The position numbers and the translations under genes are program-made. From the NCBI GenBank assembly GCA_016630905.1, contig WBMQ01000006.1, positions 1,550,001 through 1,614,000 of the forward strand: a stretch of 64,000 nucleotides of DNA. Direction: 5' to 3'. The DNA is from Capillidium heterosporum. Lineage: Eukaryota > Entomophthoromycota > Entomophthoromycetes > Entomophthorales > Capillidiaceae. Positions 1 through 11,083 of this stretch are shown piece by piece (position 1 is the first letter of the stretch; every line of letters begins with the position of its first letter). The notes beneath the pieces are model-generated. The model worked only from the letters and a program-made list of their open reading frames with translations, searched no databases and was not told the DNA's origin.

Positions 1-314
1 GAAATGCTAGAGAGGCTGCAGGAAGCTAATCTAAGGATAGGTAAAGTTTTTAAAAGTAAACTAAACTTATATTTAAATTTAGCTACTTCGATTACCAAGT
101 TAGATCAAGTTACTTCTGGTTTAACAAAGATGGTACAGCTCCAAGTTCATATCAATAACGTAAGTTTTAAATTATATTTATATTTACATTTTATTTTTAT
201 AAAAAGGTTATTGATAATATGAGCTTAGTCGATAACAATACTTGGAAATTTTTGTTGAATGAGGAGGATAAAGTTGCTAAGAAGGCAGTTACCAATAGAC
301 CTCAGTTATCGTAA
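1..314 (+). CDS. 3' end of a small coiled-coil protein gene (5' partial)
   Basis: The reading frame runs in from the left edge and splices twice to a stop at 312-314. Exons are 1-40, 83-159 and 207-314. Intron 1 (41-82) has donor GTAAAG, an ACTAAAC branch site and a TTTAG acceptor. Intron 2 (160-206) has donor GTAAGT and acceptor AAAAAG. The tail is about 75 residues, helical and coiled-coil-like, with leucine spacing in LQEANLRI and the stretch ITKLDQVTSGLTKMVQLQ, ending in TNRPQLS. Size and pattern recall small kinetochore or BLOC-type subunits, but I cannot assign a family. Intron 1 is 42 nt and open, so retaining it would not break the frame. Confidence 0.55.
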
Positions 315-815
315 GGGTAGATACATTTCATTTCATTACATTTAAGACATTGAAGTTCTTTGTAGTAATAGAAAGTGCATGTTTGTTTAAGGCTAAATAT
401 TTTGCGACTATTAAGTAGACAGTTTATCAATTGCTTACTGCATTATCTCTTCTTTTATATAGTTCTCAGTATTAAAATGTTATTTTTCTGAAGTGATAAT
501 CTTAGTTTGACATAAATTCTTAAACGAAGATTGAAATTTACAATTATAGATATACTCATTTGATAAATTAAATATAATAATAATTTGATTAAATATAACT
601 TCTAATAAGCTACTACAAATATAAACAAAGTAGATTGGTTTTAAAAATATACAAATGCTAATATATTATTTAATCCAATATAAGAATAAGTTGATGGAAT
701 CAAATATCACAGTAGCTAACGTTTATAAGACACATATGCTTACTGCAGCGTGTAAAAGTACAAACTTCACCATACAACGGTCGTCTCAAAACAAATATTA
801 AACTTTTATAAACAA
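315..815. other. Intergenic, no gene seen
   Basis: AT-rich spacer between two convergent genes, the partial forward gene and reverse bestrophin copy 1. It presumably holds both 3' UTRs. No long reading frame or structured RNA was recognised. Confidence 0.5.
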
Positions 816-2382
816 CTAACGGTTAGGCTGGTAGGTGCGGTTTAGAGGGGTAAGTGAAGATTTCGATCTCAGTGAAGAGTTCTCACTATCTCCATCCAAT
901 CCAAAGTCTAGATCTTCAAACGCATGTGGTACAGGGAGTGAATCAGCGTCATACTTACCTAAAATGATTTAATATACATATATAGCGATACAAAATGAAA
1001 GTAACTGAATTTAAAGCTATCAATACAAAAGGAACATCAAAACGTAAAATGCAAAGGTAACTAATAATGTAAGTTTAAAGGTAATGTATAATGCAATTGG
1101 AATGCTCAATAAATAAAGAATGATGAATAAAGGAATACTAACCGTCAGCACCTCTTACTTCACCAGCAACATTGACGTTGGACTTCTCATGATCTCCAGC
1201 TAATGAAGTAGTACCACTCGAGCTGTTGGTATTGTTGCCTTTAGTGGTAGGTGAGGTAACATGGTGCAATGCAGTCCACAATACTACATTTGGTGGTGGC
1301 AGTCGAATCATAGCCTCCATCTCCAGCCTCAACTGCTTGCAGTATTCATCCAAAGGCAAGTCGTTGTCATCATAGCCGAATGGATTTTCTATATATTAAA
1401 AAGGCAGGTATCAATAAAAGTTTATAAAATATGCAAAAAATTCTTACCGATCTCCTCACCGATGTTGACAATACCGAACGAAGTGAAGGCGGTAACTGCA
1501 ACTATAGGTATAACTACCCAGTCCAAGCCGGACTGGACAGTAAAAGTCTTGAAGAGTTGGAAGGGTAAAGTCAAACAAAAGATCCAAATCAGCTGGCTTA
1601 AGTGGACCGAGTAGGCGGTAGGTATAGGTGTTCGCAAGATGCGTTCGAACCCGGACAAATAGTCGGTCAAGCTATTGACTGTACCGATGAGTACCATCTG
1701 CAATGGAACGGTAATTTGGCCCTTTCTAAAATTATCGGCAATATAGTTACTTAGGTAGAAGGCAATCTCCAAAGGTAAGTTGGTAGGGATATCTTCACTC
1801 GTTGCGCCCACTTGCTTTAGAATCATGGGATTTGATATGCTGTAAAGGGATGTTGGGGTCGTTGACAGTTTGAGGCAGATCCAAAACCATAGGTTCCAAG
1901 GACGATGGAGTTGAGTACCTAGGTATGTGTGCTATCAAGTTGGCGATGTCATCGTGATGAGTACCGTACTCCTCCCTCAAGTAACGTTTTACGGTGAAAG
2001 GGAAGGCTATCATCAAATTGATAACCTTCAACTTGGCGGCTCGATCTTTCTCGACATCAACTTCAGTTACGTGGATCCAAATTAATCGAGCCATTGATCG
2101 TAAGGAAGCTTGCATGTTTGACCATAACCTCCTACCCTCCCAGTACCGGTCATAAGCCGTGTTGGTTCGAAAAACTAGTAGTAAAGAAAGTACCAACGTC
2201 ATCAAACCGATCAACGAACCGTGGGTAGCTAAACTTACTTGGCCGAAACGTTGGATCAACACAAAAAACAAGGTCCACAGTACGAAGAATATAGTCTTGG
2301 GTAAAACGTGACCGATAACCGAACCTCGGTAAGTTAAAGCTGTTAGACCGAACCCGTTGTAAACTAATTCACTCTTCGACAT
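816..2382 (-). CDS. Bestrophin-family anion channel, copy 1 (frame interrupted once)
   Basis: Bestrophins (PF01062) are membrane chloride or bicarbonate channels. Family features: a first membrane segment around HVLPKTIFFVLWTLFFVLIQ, the signature FRTNTAYDRYWEGRRLW, the LPLEIAFYLS segment, SGFERILRTPIP, and the late motif IENPFG-DDNDLPLDEYC. Exons are 2382-1448, 1388-1143 and 958-816. Intron 1 is 59 nt; intron 2 is 184 nt. The third exon encodes an acidic/serine-rich tail ending TYQPNR, absent from the two paralogues. One extra base near 1800, in the linker after SHDS, puts exon 1 out of frame and creates GAG TGA A. Removing one base gives 1323 nt, or 440 residues, with consistent splice phases. 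A TATA-like TTATAAATAA lies near 2485. It could be a recent pseudogene, a sequence error or a recoded gene. Confidence 0.8.
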
Positions 2383-4808
2383 GGTATTGAACTTCTAACC
2401 TATATCGTCCTGTCTTCGTATTAAAGCTTGAGTGGTCGTTATCAAGTTAAATAGTAAAAGTGGATTTGCAGCAACAGAAAGCTCTTATAAATAATTTAAC
2501 GATTGCCTCTTTGTTTATGATACGCCCTTAAACTAATCTCCAACTTCTTCAAGAATGTCACATTCAAATCCAAGTCGTCAAGAAGATGGTACAATTAACA
2601 TTTACGGATTCTCTGACCCCCTAATTTAGGCTAATGTAAAAATTATCAATAGATTTTTGGATAAATGGCCTATCAGCAATTGGCTGCGCTGGTGTTTTCA
2701 CTCCAGATCTGAGTTTATACTTTGGGCAATAAATTACTCCTACTTTTGCCCGATAAGAATACTATGCATTCATGTCCAGATTTACTTACCTTTGATTTTA
2801 ATTTGTGAATTCAATATATTGATATGTAGTTCTAGGAAATAATAGAGTAACACCCTGTTCTTGCACGCTTGCTGCTGCCTAAATTTGAATAGCTTTCCAG
2901 GTGTAGCTGTCTCGATTTTTCAAATATGTACCTAATATTTGTACAGATTTATCATTCGGTTCATATTTACTTATCTAACTTTCAATTATACCCCACATAC
3001 TCAAATTTATTAGCTGAAGTCGTAATCGTAAATTTAAATTAGAAGAGTCTTAACTACAAAGGAGCCGTAACTGAAGAAGCCTAAAAAGATATATCTACCA
3101 ACAAGCACATGCCAGTATAAAGCTTTCAGCGATATCCACAAGTGAATTTAACCATCCAACAAGCTAAAATGGACTGTAAATTGAAGTTCAACAAAAAACT
3201 CTACCAAAAAGGAGTAGGGCCGTCTTAGATGAATCATAAATAGTTTTACTCAAAGCTGCGGTCAAACGGCCTATAGTCGAAATAGATTCACTTAATGAGC
3301 TGTCGGCTCATAAGTAACCTATATTGGATAGTCGTTACCAACTTTCCTTAGTGCTCTTTACAAGAACATGAGGAGTTACTCAAATTAAGAATCTACTAAA
3401 CCGGATTTCATTGAATCCTGAAATTTAGCAAATTTGAAGTACATTTGAAAATATTTTTTTAGATCTCAGATGATATTTCTAGAAGAACAGGTTCATGGTT
3501 TTTATCAGAAACTATTAGAAATGATGAGCTTTGAAAAAGGTGAGCTTATTCTTTACACTCAAACCGACATGAGCTATCAAGAGAATTCGAAACATATTTC
3601 ATAGCAGGTAGCTATCAACTAAATAATTTGCAAGAATTAGTTTTCTATTAGTCAGTCTAGTATATCCAAACTTTGTAAACACGATTTATTTCATTTATAT
3701 TTAAGCTTTTTTAGTACAGTTTGAATATATATAACTATAGCTTTTAATCATTTTACTAATTCAATACAATTTAGTTACTATAGAATTAAAGGTAATTTGC
3801 TAATGCTATTTTGTTATAGGCTATAGTAAAATTTTATCCCGATTCTTTTAACTTTAAATATGTGATAAAATATATGTAGAAAGATAATTGCCAAGTACTT
3901 TAATTTCAAAAATACACATATAGATGTCAATACTAAATGGTGTATTTTTATTTTCAATAAATGTTACTATAAATGATAGCTTACTTTAGTGAGAGTTTAT
4001 CTATTTCTAAGTAGAAGTCAAAATAATAAAGCTAGTGGCATTACCTATATTTAGCTAATTACTTGCTCTTATAGTCAACTTTATTTAATTTTAATATGAA
4101 AATGAAACTACAAAGCATATCGTTTAAACCAATAGAGTCAATACTATTTAGTATCTCAATTTAAGCAATGTGTTTATAAGTTAAATGTAAGCAATAAACT
4201 TCACCTTATTTCTTTGTTGCTTCTTGGTCCAATGCTACCACCTACTCATTACCCATCCTACATCCTAGTTGACTTCTCAAATACTCCAGTTCAGTCGATT
4301 GCGCAGCATTTCAAATATCTTTTAGTTTTCTGCAAGAGAAATTAGTTAATTCCGATTGAACCCTCTAAAAATTCTTGATCCTTTATTTTGAACAAATAGT
4401 GGGTTCTATTCCAAATTAACTGCCCATAATTCAAAAATACAACTAAGCAGAAATGTAGCTAATCTGGAATTGTGATGGTATCGGGAATTCTTGATGCCAG
4501 TTTTACCGAGCCTCAATAAAGGAAGTATTGGATTAAGGAGAAATCTCTACTCTTTTGTTCAGAAAAGTAGTATCAAGTAATACAACTGGTGCTGCATCAA
4601 AATGCACAGAAATTCTAAACAGTGCGGCATCCTTAGTTCTAAATATAAACCAATAAATTTGATAAAAGAACTTATCCATCAAAACTTTTAATAGGGGAAA
4701 GGAAGTTGAGGTTTCATATCTTTTACAACGGACAGACAACATTCCAGGAACTATCAACAATTCTTACGAATCGAATAGCAAAGCTTATTTTCTTAATAGT
4801 GTAACATC
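2383..4808. other. Divergent promoter region and spacer between bestrophin copies 1 and 2
   Basis: This 2.4-kb AT-rich spacer separates two head-to-head bestrophin genes, so both promoters should be here. A short reverse frame at 4533-4742 and a 47-codon forward frame at about 3471 look faintly coding but match nothing I know. No other gene seen. Confidence 0.4.
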
Positions 4809-6048
4809 ATGAGTAAGGACAACTTAACTTATAGTGGGTTCGGCTTGACCGCATTGACCTACCGAGGCTCAGTCATCGGTCACGTATTACCCAAGACCAT
4901 CTTCTTTATTCTTTGGACTTTATTCTGGGTTTTGATTCAACGGTATATACCCGTATCACTAGCTACCCACAACTCTTTGATCAATTTGATGACACTAGTA
5001 CTCTCCTTACTTTTAGTCTTCCGTACCAACACCGCCTACGACCGATACTGGGAAGGAAGAAGATTGTGGTCTACCATGCAGGCCAGTTTACGTGCCATGG
5101 CCAGGTTAATTTGGGTACACATGGCCGAAGTCGACAAGGAGAAGGATAGAGCTTCTAAACTCAAGGCCATAAAGCTAATGATCGCCTTCCCCTACACTAT
5201 AAAACGTTACTTGCGGGAAGAGTACGGTACCCACCACGACGATATAGCCGACTTGATTGCCCACATCCCTAGGTACGCCACCCCTTCCTCGTTAGAACCG
5301 ATGGTTTTGGACTTACCTAACAAAGTCAATGACCCCAAAGGCAAGCTCGAGCCTATCAAGAGTCACGATTCCAACGATAGCCGTCGCAAGAGTGAAGATA
5401 TCCCTACCAACCTACCTTTGGAGATCGCTTTCCACTTGAGCACCTTCATCGCCGACGTAGCTGGACAAAATTTGATTTCAGTACCTGTCAACAGCATGCT
5501 AATCGGTAACGTCAACGGTCTAGTGGACTGCTTATCTGGATTCGAACGTATTTTGCGGACAGCCTATTCCAACTGCCTACTCAGTCCATCTCAACCAACT
5601 CATCTGGTTGTTCTGTTTGGCTTTACCCTTCCAACTCTTCAAACTTTTTGTTGTGGAAAAGAATTTGGATTGGGTTACTATCCCCATAGTCGCCGTCACC
5701 GTGTTCACTTCCTTCGGTATCGTCAACATTGGTGAAGAGATTGGTAAAAATATACATTTCTAACTTTTACTAACCCACCTATTTTTTTCTTTTGTAATGT
5801 AGAAAACCCATTCGGTTATGACGACAACGACTTACCTTTGGACTGAATACTGTAAGCAGCTGAAGTTGGAAATGGAGGCGTTGATCCGACTACCACCTCC
5901 TAATGTCTCATTGTGGACTTTAACCCACCAACCAACTTCGCCTACTAAAGCTCATGGAGTTGGTAACTTGGGAGGTATCGGTTTCGTAGCTGGAGATGCT
6001 TCTGGTGCCGGTGCGGCTGCTGCTGGTGGAGATGCCGGTGGCGAATAA
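4809..6048 (+). CDS. Bestrophin-family anion channel, copy 2 (frame interrupted twice)
   Basis: Closely similar to copy 1: the N-terminus after MSKDNLTYSG is nearly identical, and FRTNTAYDRYWEGRRLW, the PRYATPSSLEPMVLDLP linker and the ENPFGYDDNDLPLD motif are present. Exons are 4809-5743 and 5803-6048, separated by a 59-nt intron at the same position and phase as copy 1. There is an extra G near 5572 (ACA-G-CCT where both other copies read ACx-CCT). An extra T at 5844 turns GAC GAA into GAC TGA A. With both removed, the exons total 1179 nt (392 residues) and the phases agree. Unshifted, translation ends at 5735 with a nonsense tail after ILRT. The C-terminus is Gly/Ala-rich and has no third exon. 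It shares a divergent promoter region with copy 1. Confidence 0.8.
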
Positions 6049-6579
6049 GTTTTTTGATTTAACTCCAATTTTCCTCTTTTAATCCTATTTCAAGTCAAGT
6101 TAAAGTTTAATTTTTGATTTACTAATTTTTACAACTTTCCTACACTGTTTTTTCTTTTTTTACCCAAAGTCTAAGCTTGAACTGTATTTGTTCTATAGTA
6201 AATTGGAGGATTAAGAACTACTACCAAGTACTTAACCTCATAGTATTTTTTGTTGGAAATAACTATTTAAGGCTTTTCTATTACTATATACTATATCAGC
6301 ATTATTTGTATTGTATTTTATTGATCAAGTGATAAGGTAAGTTGTTATATATATTTGCTTTAATTAACTTAGTTGCTTTAAATACTTGTCAGCATGAATT
6401 TTAATGACAATCTACTGTTTACTACATCCCTAATTTTAACTTTAATAAATATGTATAGCTAATTATTACACGTATATTTTGTAAATATATAATGTAAGTA
6501 TTGACAACCTTTAACGTACAAAGGCTTTATTAACTAGAATATAGAGATAATTTGATATAAATTAAACCTACTATATATT
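6049..6579. other. Convergent intergenic spacer
   Basis: AT-rich spacer between the 3' ends of bestrophin copy 2 and the kelch pseudogene. No gene seen; it should hold both polyadenylation regions. Confidence 0.5.
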
Positions 6580-8137
6580 TTACATCCGCTTAAGATCTTT
6601 ACTAGAATATAGGTTGCTTTCTGGCACCAAAGTTTCGTTTGATATGGAGGATTCGTGAGTATTATTATTCTCACTAACTTGCTTTTTGCTGCTCTTAGTA
6701 GTTGACTTCTCTTCTAGAGCGGGACAGATCTGCCTTGCCTGTAGATGGTTAATATCACTTTGACTGTGGTCGAATATCTGGCTCATGTTGAAATCTGAGT
6801 TAATGAGATCGAAAGGAGCTAATGTTGGATTACACCAAAGTAGTTCGGGCCGAGTTTTCACCGGATTCACCCAGCTATACTTGAATCTTGGACTGAAGTA
6901 GTAATCCATATATAATGTTACTAAAATAGTGATGAGGAAGATACAGTAGTGGCTAAAAGGAATACATCCCTATGTATTCTGAATAGTTTCTAAAGAAGCC
7001 AGTAATAATTGGTGTAGTGTAACTTGCCGTGATTCTGCAACCTGGACGCTAGATAAAGTGATTACCTTTAGATTTGGTGCATTGAAGTCGATTAGATATC
7101 CTACCAGTACATCTTCATTTAGTTTTCCAAAGGCATAATACTTATTGTAGTTGATCGAAGGATAGAGCCTAAGTATAGGACTTCCCTAGGTTGGGGGATC
7201 ACATATTTCTTCCATTCAAAGGTTCTCAAGTTTAAACTGAATAATGGGTTGTTACAGGGAAGACCTTTCGAATAGTTGCAGTTGCTATCGAATAGATATA
7301 GTGAGAATCCGTTCTTGAATTGCTTTGGACTTAAAAGCCCATCAGGCTTTTCTCCATAAGTACTTTTGTCATCCCAGGTTTGACTGTAGAGATCGTAGAA
7401 TGGTATACTATCTAGAGTCGCTACTCTATTTAAAGTATGGTCGTATCCCCCTATGAGGTAGGCTTTATAAGTTGCTGATAACTATACAGTGTGCCTGAAA
7501 GTCTGGGTCCCTCTGTTTTACTTATACTGATATCTCTTATAGCAGGATTTATGATGAATAGATAGCCGTTTGTTAAGAAGGGGAAGGGATAGAAAGCATG
7601 ATCATCGAGCTGAATAAATTGTGGATTAATTGTTAGAGGGTAAATACCACCATGAAGCACAACAGCGTCAAACTCCCCGATACTGGAAGCGAAACTTGAT
7701 CTTAAAGGCACTTTGGTAGTGGTATTTTGTATTGTTATTGGCAAGAGATTTGCAAACCTTTTATTTAAGTCCGATTTCTTATTATCAAACGTTGCTCTTG
7801 AATCCCAGCACCCTATAAAATTATTTATTGTAGTGTCGGCAGATAGATAAAAAAAGAATTGAATACCATTGAATCTGAATAACTTATATCCATAGTCTTC
7901 TAACCTTAAGGACATATAGGTTGGTTGGATGAAGTAATCGATTTCTTGTACATCATGAGCTGGTTTAATACCAACTACCAGATCTCCTTTTAGGCCAAAA
8001 TAATCGTAACCGCCAACATTGGTAAAGTCAAGGATGATTCCTTTTAATACTAGCACACTAATAAACACTAAGAAGTAGGCTATTATAAATGTTTTCTTAA
8101 AAGCTCGATAATATTTTGATATTGCCAAAGCACACAT
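6580..8137 (-). pseudogene. Kelch-type two-transmembrane protein, broken copy
   Basis: A diverged, broken relative of the intact gene at 19576-21183. The ATG at 8137 starts MCALAISKYY, followed by a hydrophobic segment (TFIIAYFLVFISVLVLKG). The ectodomain frame stops at 7451. The next stretch (AYLIGGYDHTLNRVATLDS, then TFEWKK) continues in another frame from about 7475, matching VYLIGGYNH of the intact copy with one base lost. Another shift near 7180 is needed to reach YYAFGKLNEDVLVGYLIDF, and further breaks destroy the second membrane segment around 6920-7000. The cytoplasmic tail (ELLWCNPTLAPFDLINSDFN, then MSQIFD, ending SSKDLKRM) is again open and close to the intact copy. With this many lesions, true decay is likelier than for the bestrophins. 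Confidence 0.75.
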
Positions 8138-8855
8138 GTTGAAAAACCGTACTGAATTGTTGAAATATGTTGTTTGTTTAATTAAAAGCAGGAGGAATCT
8201 CAAGAGCTACAAAAATCAAATAGGACTTTGATAACTACAATAAATTATTCCCAAACACTATTGCTTGAAAGATCTATGCTATTCCATATGACTCGAAACG
8301 CCAAGAAAGCCGGAGATTCATTTAGCTAGCAATCCATCACTTTAAATGCATGCCACTTTATATTGAATAACTGATCAATTGGTTACTATACTCTAATTAG
8401 ACATTTAAGCTAATGAACTCAACAGCTTGTACCTGATATTCTAAACAAAACTATTCAAACTTTGCTACTAGAACCTTGATATCTTCATCCATAAGGATAT
8501 AGTCCCAATTGAGTGAGCTGTCCTCTTCAAAACTATAAGATGTATAAATACGACATACTCGGATGTAGTTTTCAGTTTAAGAGTATTCAGCATCTGAAAG
8601 GGATTATCGTTGAATTTTTAGAGCCAGGGGCAAAGAAAACTTTTCGTCTAATTTCAACTTTTCTTTATTTGTACGCTGAAGATTGGGGTTTAGACTCGAT
8701 AGAATAGAAACAGGCAATAAGCCACTGTAGTAGGGTGTACAGCCCTTGCCTTATAAATAAACGATAGTGTCTTTTTATACAAAGTACACTTTAGTTTCAA
8801 TATACATCGTTCAACAACAGCTTCATAATTTAGACTTAGACATTGGTTAGCTAGT
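8138..8855. other. Spacer between kelch pseudogene and bestrophin copy 3
   Basis: Divergent intergenic region. A forward frame at 8513-8707 has no convincing start and matches nothing I recognise. It is probably a chance frame or old remnant. Confidence 0.4.
8748..8760 (+). promoter_or_regulatory. TATA-like element of bestrophin copy 3
   Basis: CCTTATAAATAA lies about 100 bases upstream of the ATG at 8856. Position and sequence suit a core promoter; transcription start not verified. Confidence 0.4.
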
Positions 8856-10089
8856 ATGGGAAAGAGCAAGTTGAAGTACTCTGGATTTGAGATGACGGCC
8901 CTGACTTTAAGAGGTTCAGTAGTCATACATGTACTACCCATTACCCTATTCTTTACAGGTTGGGCCTTGGCCATGGTGCTCATACAGCGTTACACTGGGA
9001 CCAACCTAGCTGTACACAACTCGTTGATAACTTTAATGACGTTGGCACTGTCCTTTTCTACTAGTTTTCCGTACCAACACCGCTTACGACCGTTACTGGG
9101 AAGGCAGGCGATTGTGGTCCAATATGCAGGCCAACTTACGTGCGATATCTCGACTCATCTGGATCCAGATGATCAACTTCGACAGCCCAGAGGACAATAT
9201 CGCCAAACTAAAATGTATAAAGCTGCTGATGGCCTTCCCCTTTACCGTCAAAAGGTACTTGCGTAGTGAGTATGGCATCCAACATGATGACATAGCTAGC
9301 TTAATCGAGCATATACCTAGGTATGCTACCCCCTCCTCGTTACAATCTATGGTATATGATTTACCCGATCGCATCAATGATCCAACCGACCCTTTGCAAC
9401 CAATTCCTCAACAGCCTATCAAGGAAGGAGAAGAGGTACCTTCCAACCTACCTTTGGAGATCACCTTTTACCTCAGCAACTTTATCGCTGACAACGCAAA
9501 GCACGGTAGAGTACCTATCCCACTGAACATGATCATCATCGGCAACATAAGCAATTTAGTAGACTGCCTGTCCGGCTTCGAACGTATTTTACGGACTCCT
9601 ATCCCTATGGCTTACTCGGTCCATCTCAGCCAGTTGACTTGGATATTTTGCTTGACATTGCCCTTTCAACTCTTCAAAAATTTCCCTATGAACACTGGAT
9701 TGGATTGGGTTACTATCCCTATAGTCGCTGTTGTCGTCCTTCACTACCTTTGGTATCATATGTATAGGTGAAGAGATTGGTAGGATAGTTTATATACAAA
9801 TCTTTGCTAACGTAGCTTTTTAATAGAGAATCCTTTTGGATACGACGCCAACGATCTACCTCTGGACGAGTACTGCACTCAAATTAAGTATGAATTGGAA
9901 GCTATGGTCAAATTACCTCCTCCAAGTGTCGCCTCTTGGACTCTAACCCATGGCTTAACCTCCCTTAAATCTAAAAAATCGAGTGACGGTAGTGAATTGG
10001 ATGAGACCAACAGCGTAGCTAAGAACTCTGTCAGCGTCAGTACTAATGTCGCCGCTGCTATTGTTGGAGATGAAATTCTTGATACATAA
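8856..10089 (+). CDS. Bestrophin-family anion channel, copy 3 (frame interrupted twice)
   Basis: The most diverged of the three paralogues. It keeps HVLP in the first membrane segment, TNTAYDRYWEGRRLW, SNLPLEITFYLSNFIADN, SGFERILRTPIPMAYSVHLS and IENPFGYDANDLPLDEYC. Exons are 8856-9779 and 9827-10089 (47-nt intron, same phase as the paralogues). An extra T near 9057 breaks the frame; dropping it restores LSFLLVFRTNT. An extra C near 9739 breaks it again; dropping it restores VVVFTTFG. With both removed the exons sum to 1185 nt, or 394 residues. The tail is Ser/Val-rich and specific to this copy. It is tandem with copy 2 and separated from it by the inverted kelch pseudogene. Confidence 0.8.
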
Positions 10090-10485
10090 AATATTTTGAA
10101 GTTGTAACTATCTTATCATGGCTCTAGCTAAGGTACAGTGATTCTATACAATGTAGTTTGAATGGTTTAATAAACGTCATACTTGTATACCTTTACTACT
10201 AAACTTTTAAAGTCTACCCATGTTCTAAGGACGACATAGTAGCTACTTATACTTGTATCTCCAACTGATTATATCTTTCAAAAAAGCTAAATAAGCCTGT
10301 AATGTATATACGTTAAATGTGAAGGCCACAGTATCTTTTGAATAGCTACAAGTTTTATTTTGGTTAACGTTGGAAACTATAACTATACTCTCGATCTTCC
10401 TGATACCTAGCTAATTTAAACTTGATGCTGTCCCATCCAGTCGAACTTCTCGATATCAAATCTAGTGAAAAGAACGTTTATTAGT
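10090..10485. other. Convergent spacer; possible extra 3' exon of the SKP1-like gene
   Basis: AT-rich 3' region shared by bestrophin copy 3 and the SKP1-like gene. On the reverse strand near 10400-10455 a short stretch reads FDIEKFDWMGQHQV. It could be a further SKP1 exon after a 36-nt intron, but the splice phase does not fit without another shift. Confidence 0.3.
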
Positions 10486-11039
10486 TTAAAATATCACCTT
10501 GTAAGTACTACTTTTTATCCTCGAATCGTACCACAGGGAAGCAACGTTACAGAGACAGTATATTTTTAAGTAGTTGGCAGCCTTGATTTGAGATTAAAAG
10601 AGCATAAATTTAGTTTGCTTACTTCAATAACATCGCTTAACAACTCTTCATCCATATTTGCACAAAAGTCGTCGTCCCATTTACAAATCATAGCGCTTTG
10701 AAGCAGTCTAAAGTCGAAATTGAAGTAAGCGATGGGATCGGCTATATGGAACTGACAGTATTCAATAATCTTTGTCATTGCCCTAGAGTTAACTTCCTTT
10801 AAGAAGAGAACCGGTATACCTACAAATTTAGACGTCATTTATGATAGATCTTACATATATTTAAATATCGATTGTTTTCCAAAGTATCTTTTATGTAAGA
10901 CGATCGAGCTATAGCCTCATACTCCACTTCAAACTGCTTGAGATCTTTCGTTATCAGAATTACTGTCGCTTCGTCAGAGATTAATACTTTAATTGCTATA
11001 ATAAATTTACTATTTTTGTTGGTTTTTCGTCTGTATCAT
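10486..11039 (-). CDS. Divergent SKP1-like protein (SCF ubiquitin-ligase adaptor family)
   Basis: SKP1 links cullin to F-box proteins. Three exons assemble: 11039-10855, 10819-10623 and 10581-10486, with introns of 35 and 41 nt. The product follows the SKP1 fold order: IKVLISDEATVI (BTB/POZ start), FEVEYEAIARSSYIKDTLE, PVLFLKEVNSRAMTKIIEYC then QFH, W-DDFCANMDEELLSDVIEAANYL (the LILAANYL helix of SKP1). It is about 158 residues, the usual SKP1 length. Residues are far from typical SKP1; the usual acidic loop is missing and the C-terminal helix is short. The only ATG with a suitable TATA upstream (11039) is one base out of frame with the body, near an A run, so this gene also needs a +1 correction or has an unseen first exon. 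Confidence 0.65.
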
Positions 11040-11070
11040 GTTTATCTAAGCTCGAGTGGGTAGGGTAATA

Positions 11071-11083
11071 GGCCTTTATATAC
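11071..11083 (-). promoter_or_regulatory. TATA box of the SKP1-like gene
   Basis: On the reverse strand this reads GTATATAAAGGCC, a strong TATA match about 35 bases upstream of the ATG at 11039. It supports a short leader and that start. Confidence 0.5.

Noticed and set aside
1795-1826. A 14-base intron (GTGGGCGCAACGAG) as explanation of the bestrophin copy 1 frame change
   Set aside because: All other introns here are 35 nt or longer, and alignment with copy 2 shows simply one extra base in a linker.
4533-4742. Reverse 70-codon frame upstream of bestrophin copy 2
   Set aside because: It has an ATG and mixed composition but lies in the shared promoter region and matches nothing; kept only as a remark.
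816-10089. Programmed +1 frameshifting as the general explanation for the bestrophins
   Set aside because: The five sites share no slippery motif, lie at different places in each copy, and three have no stop codon at the site. Other unrelated genes nearby show similar lesions.
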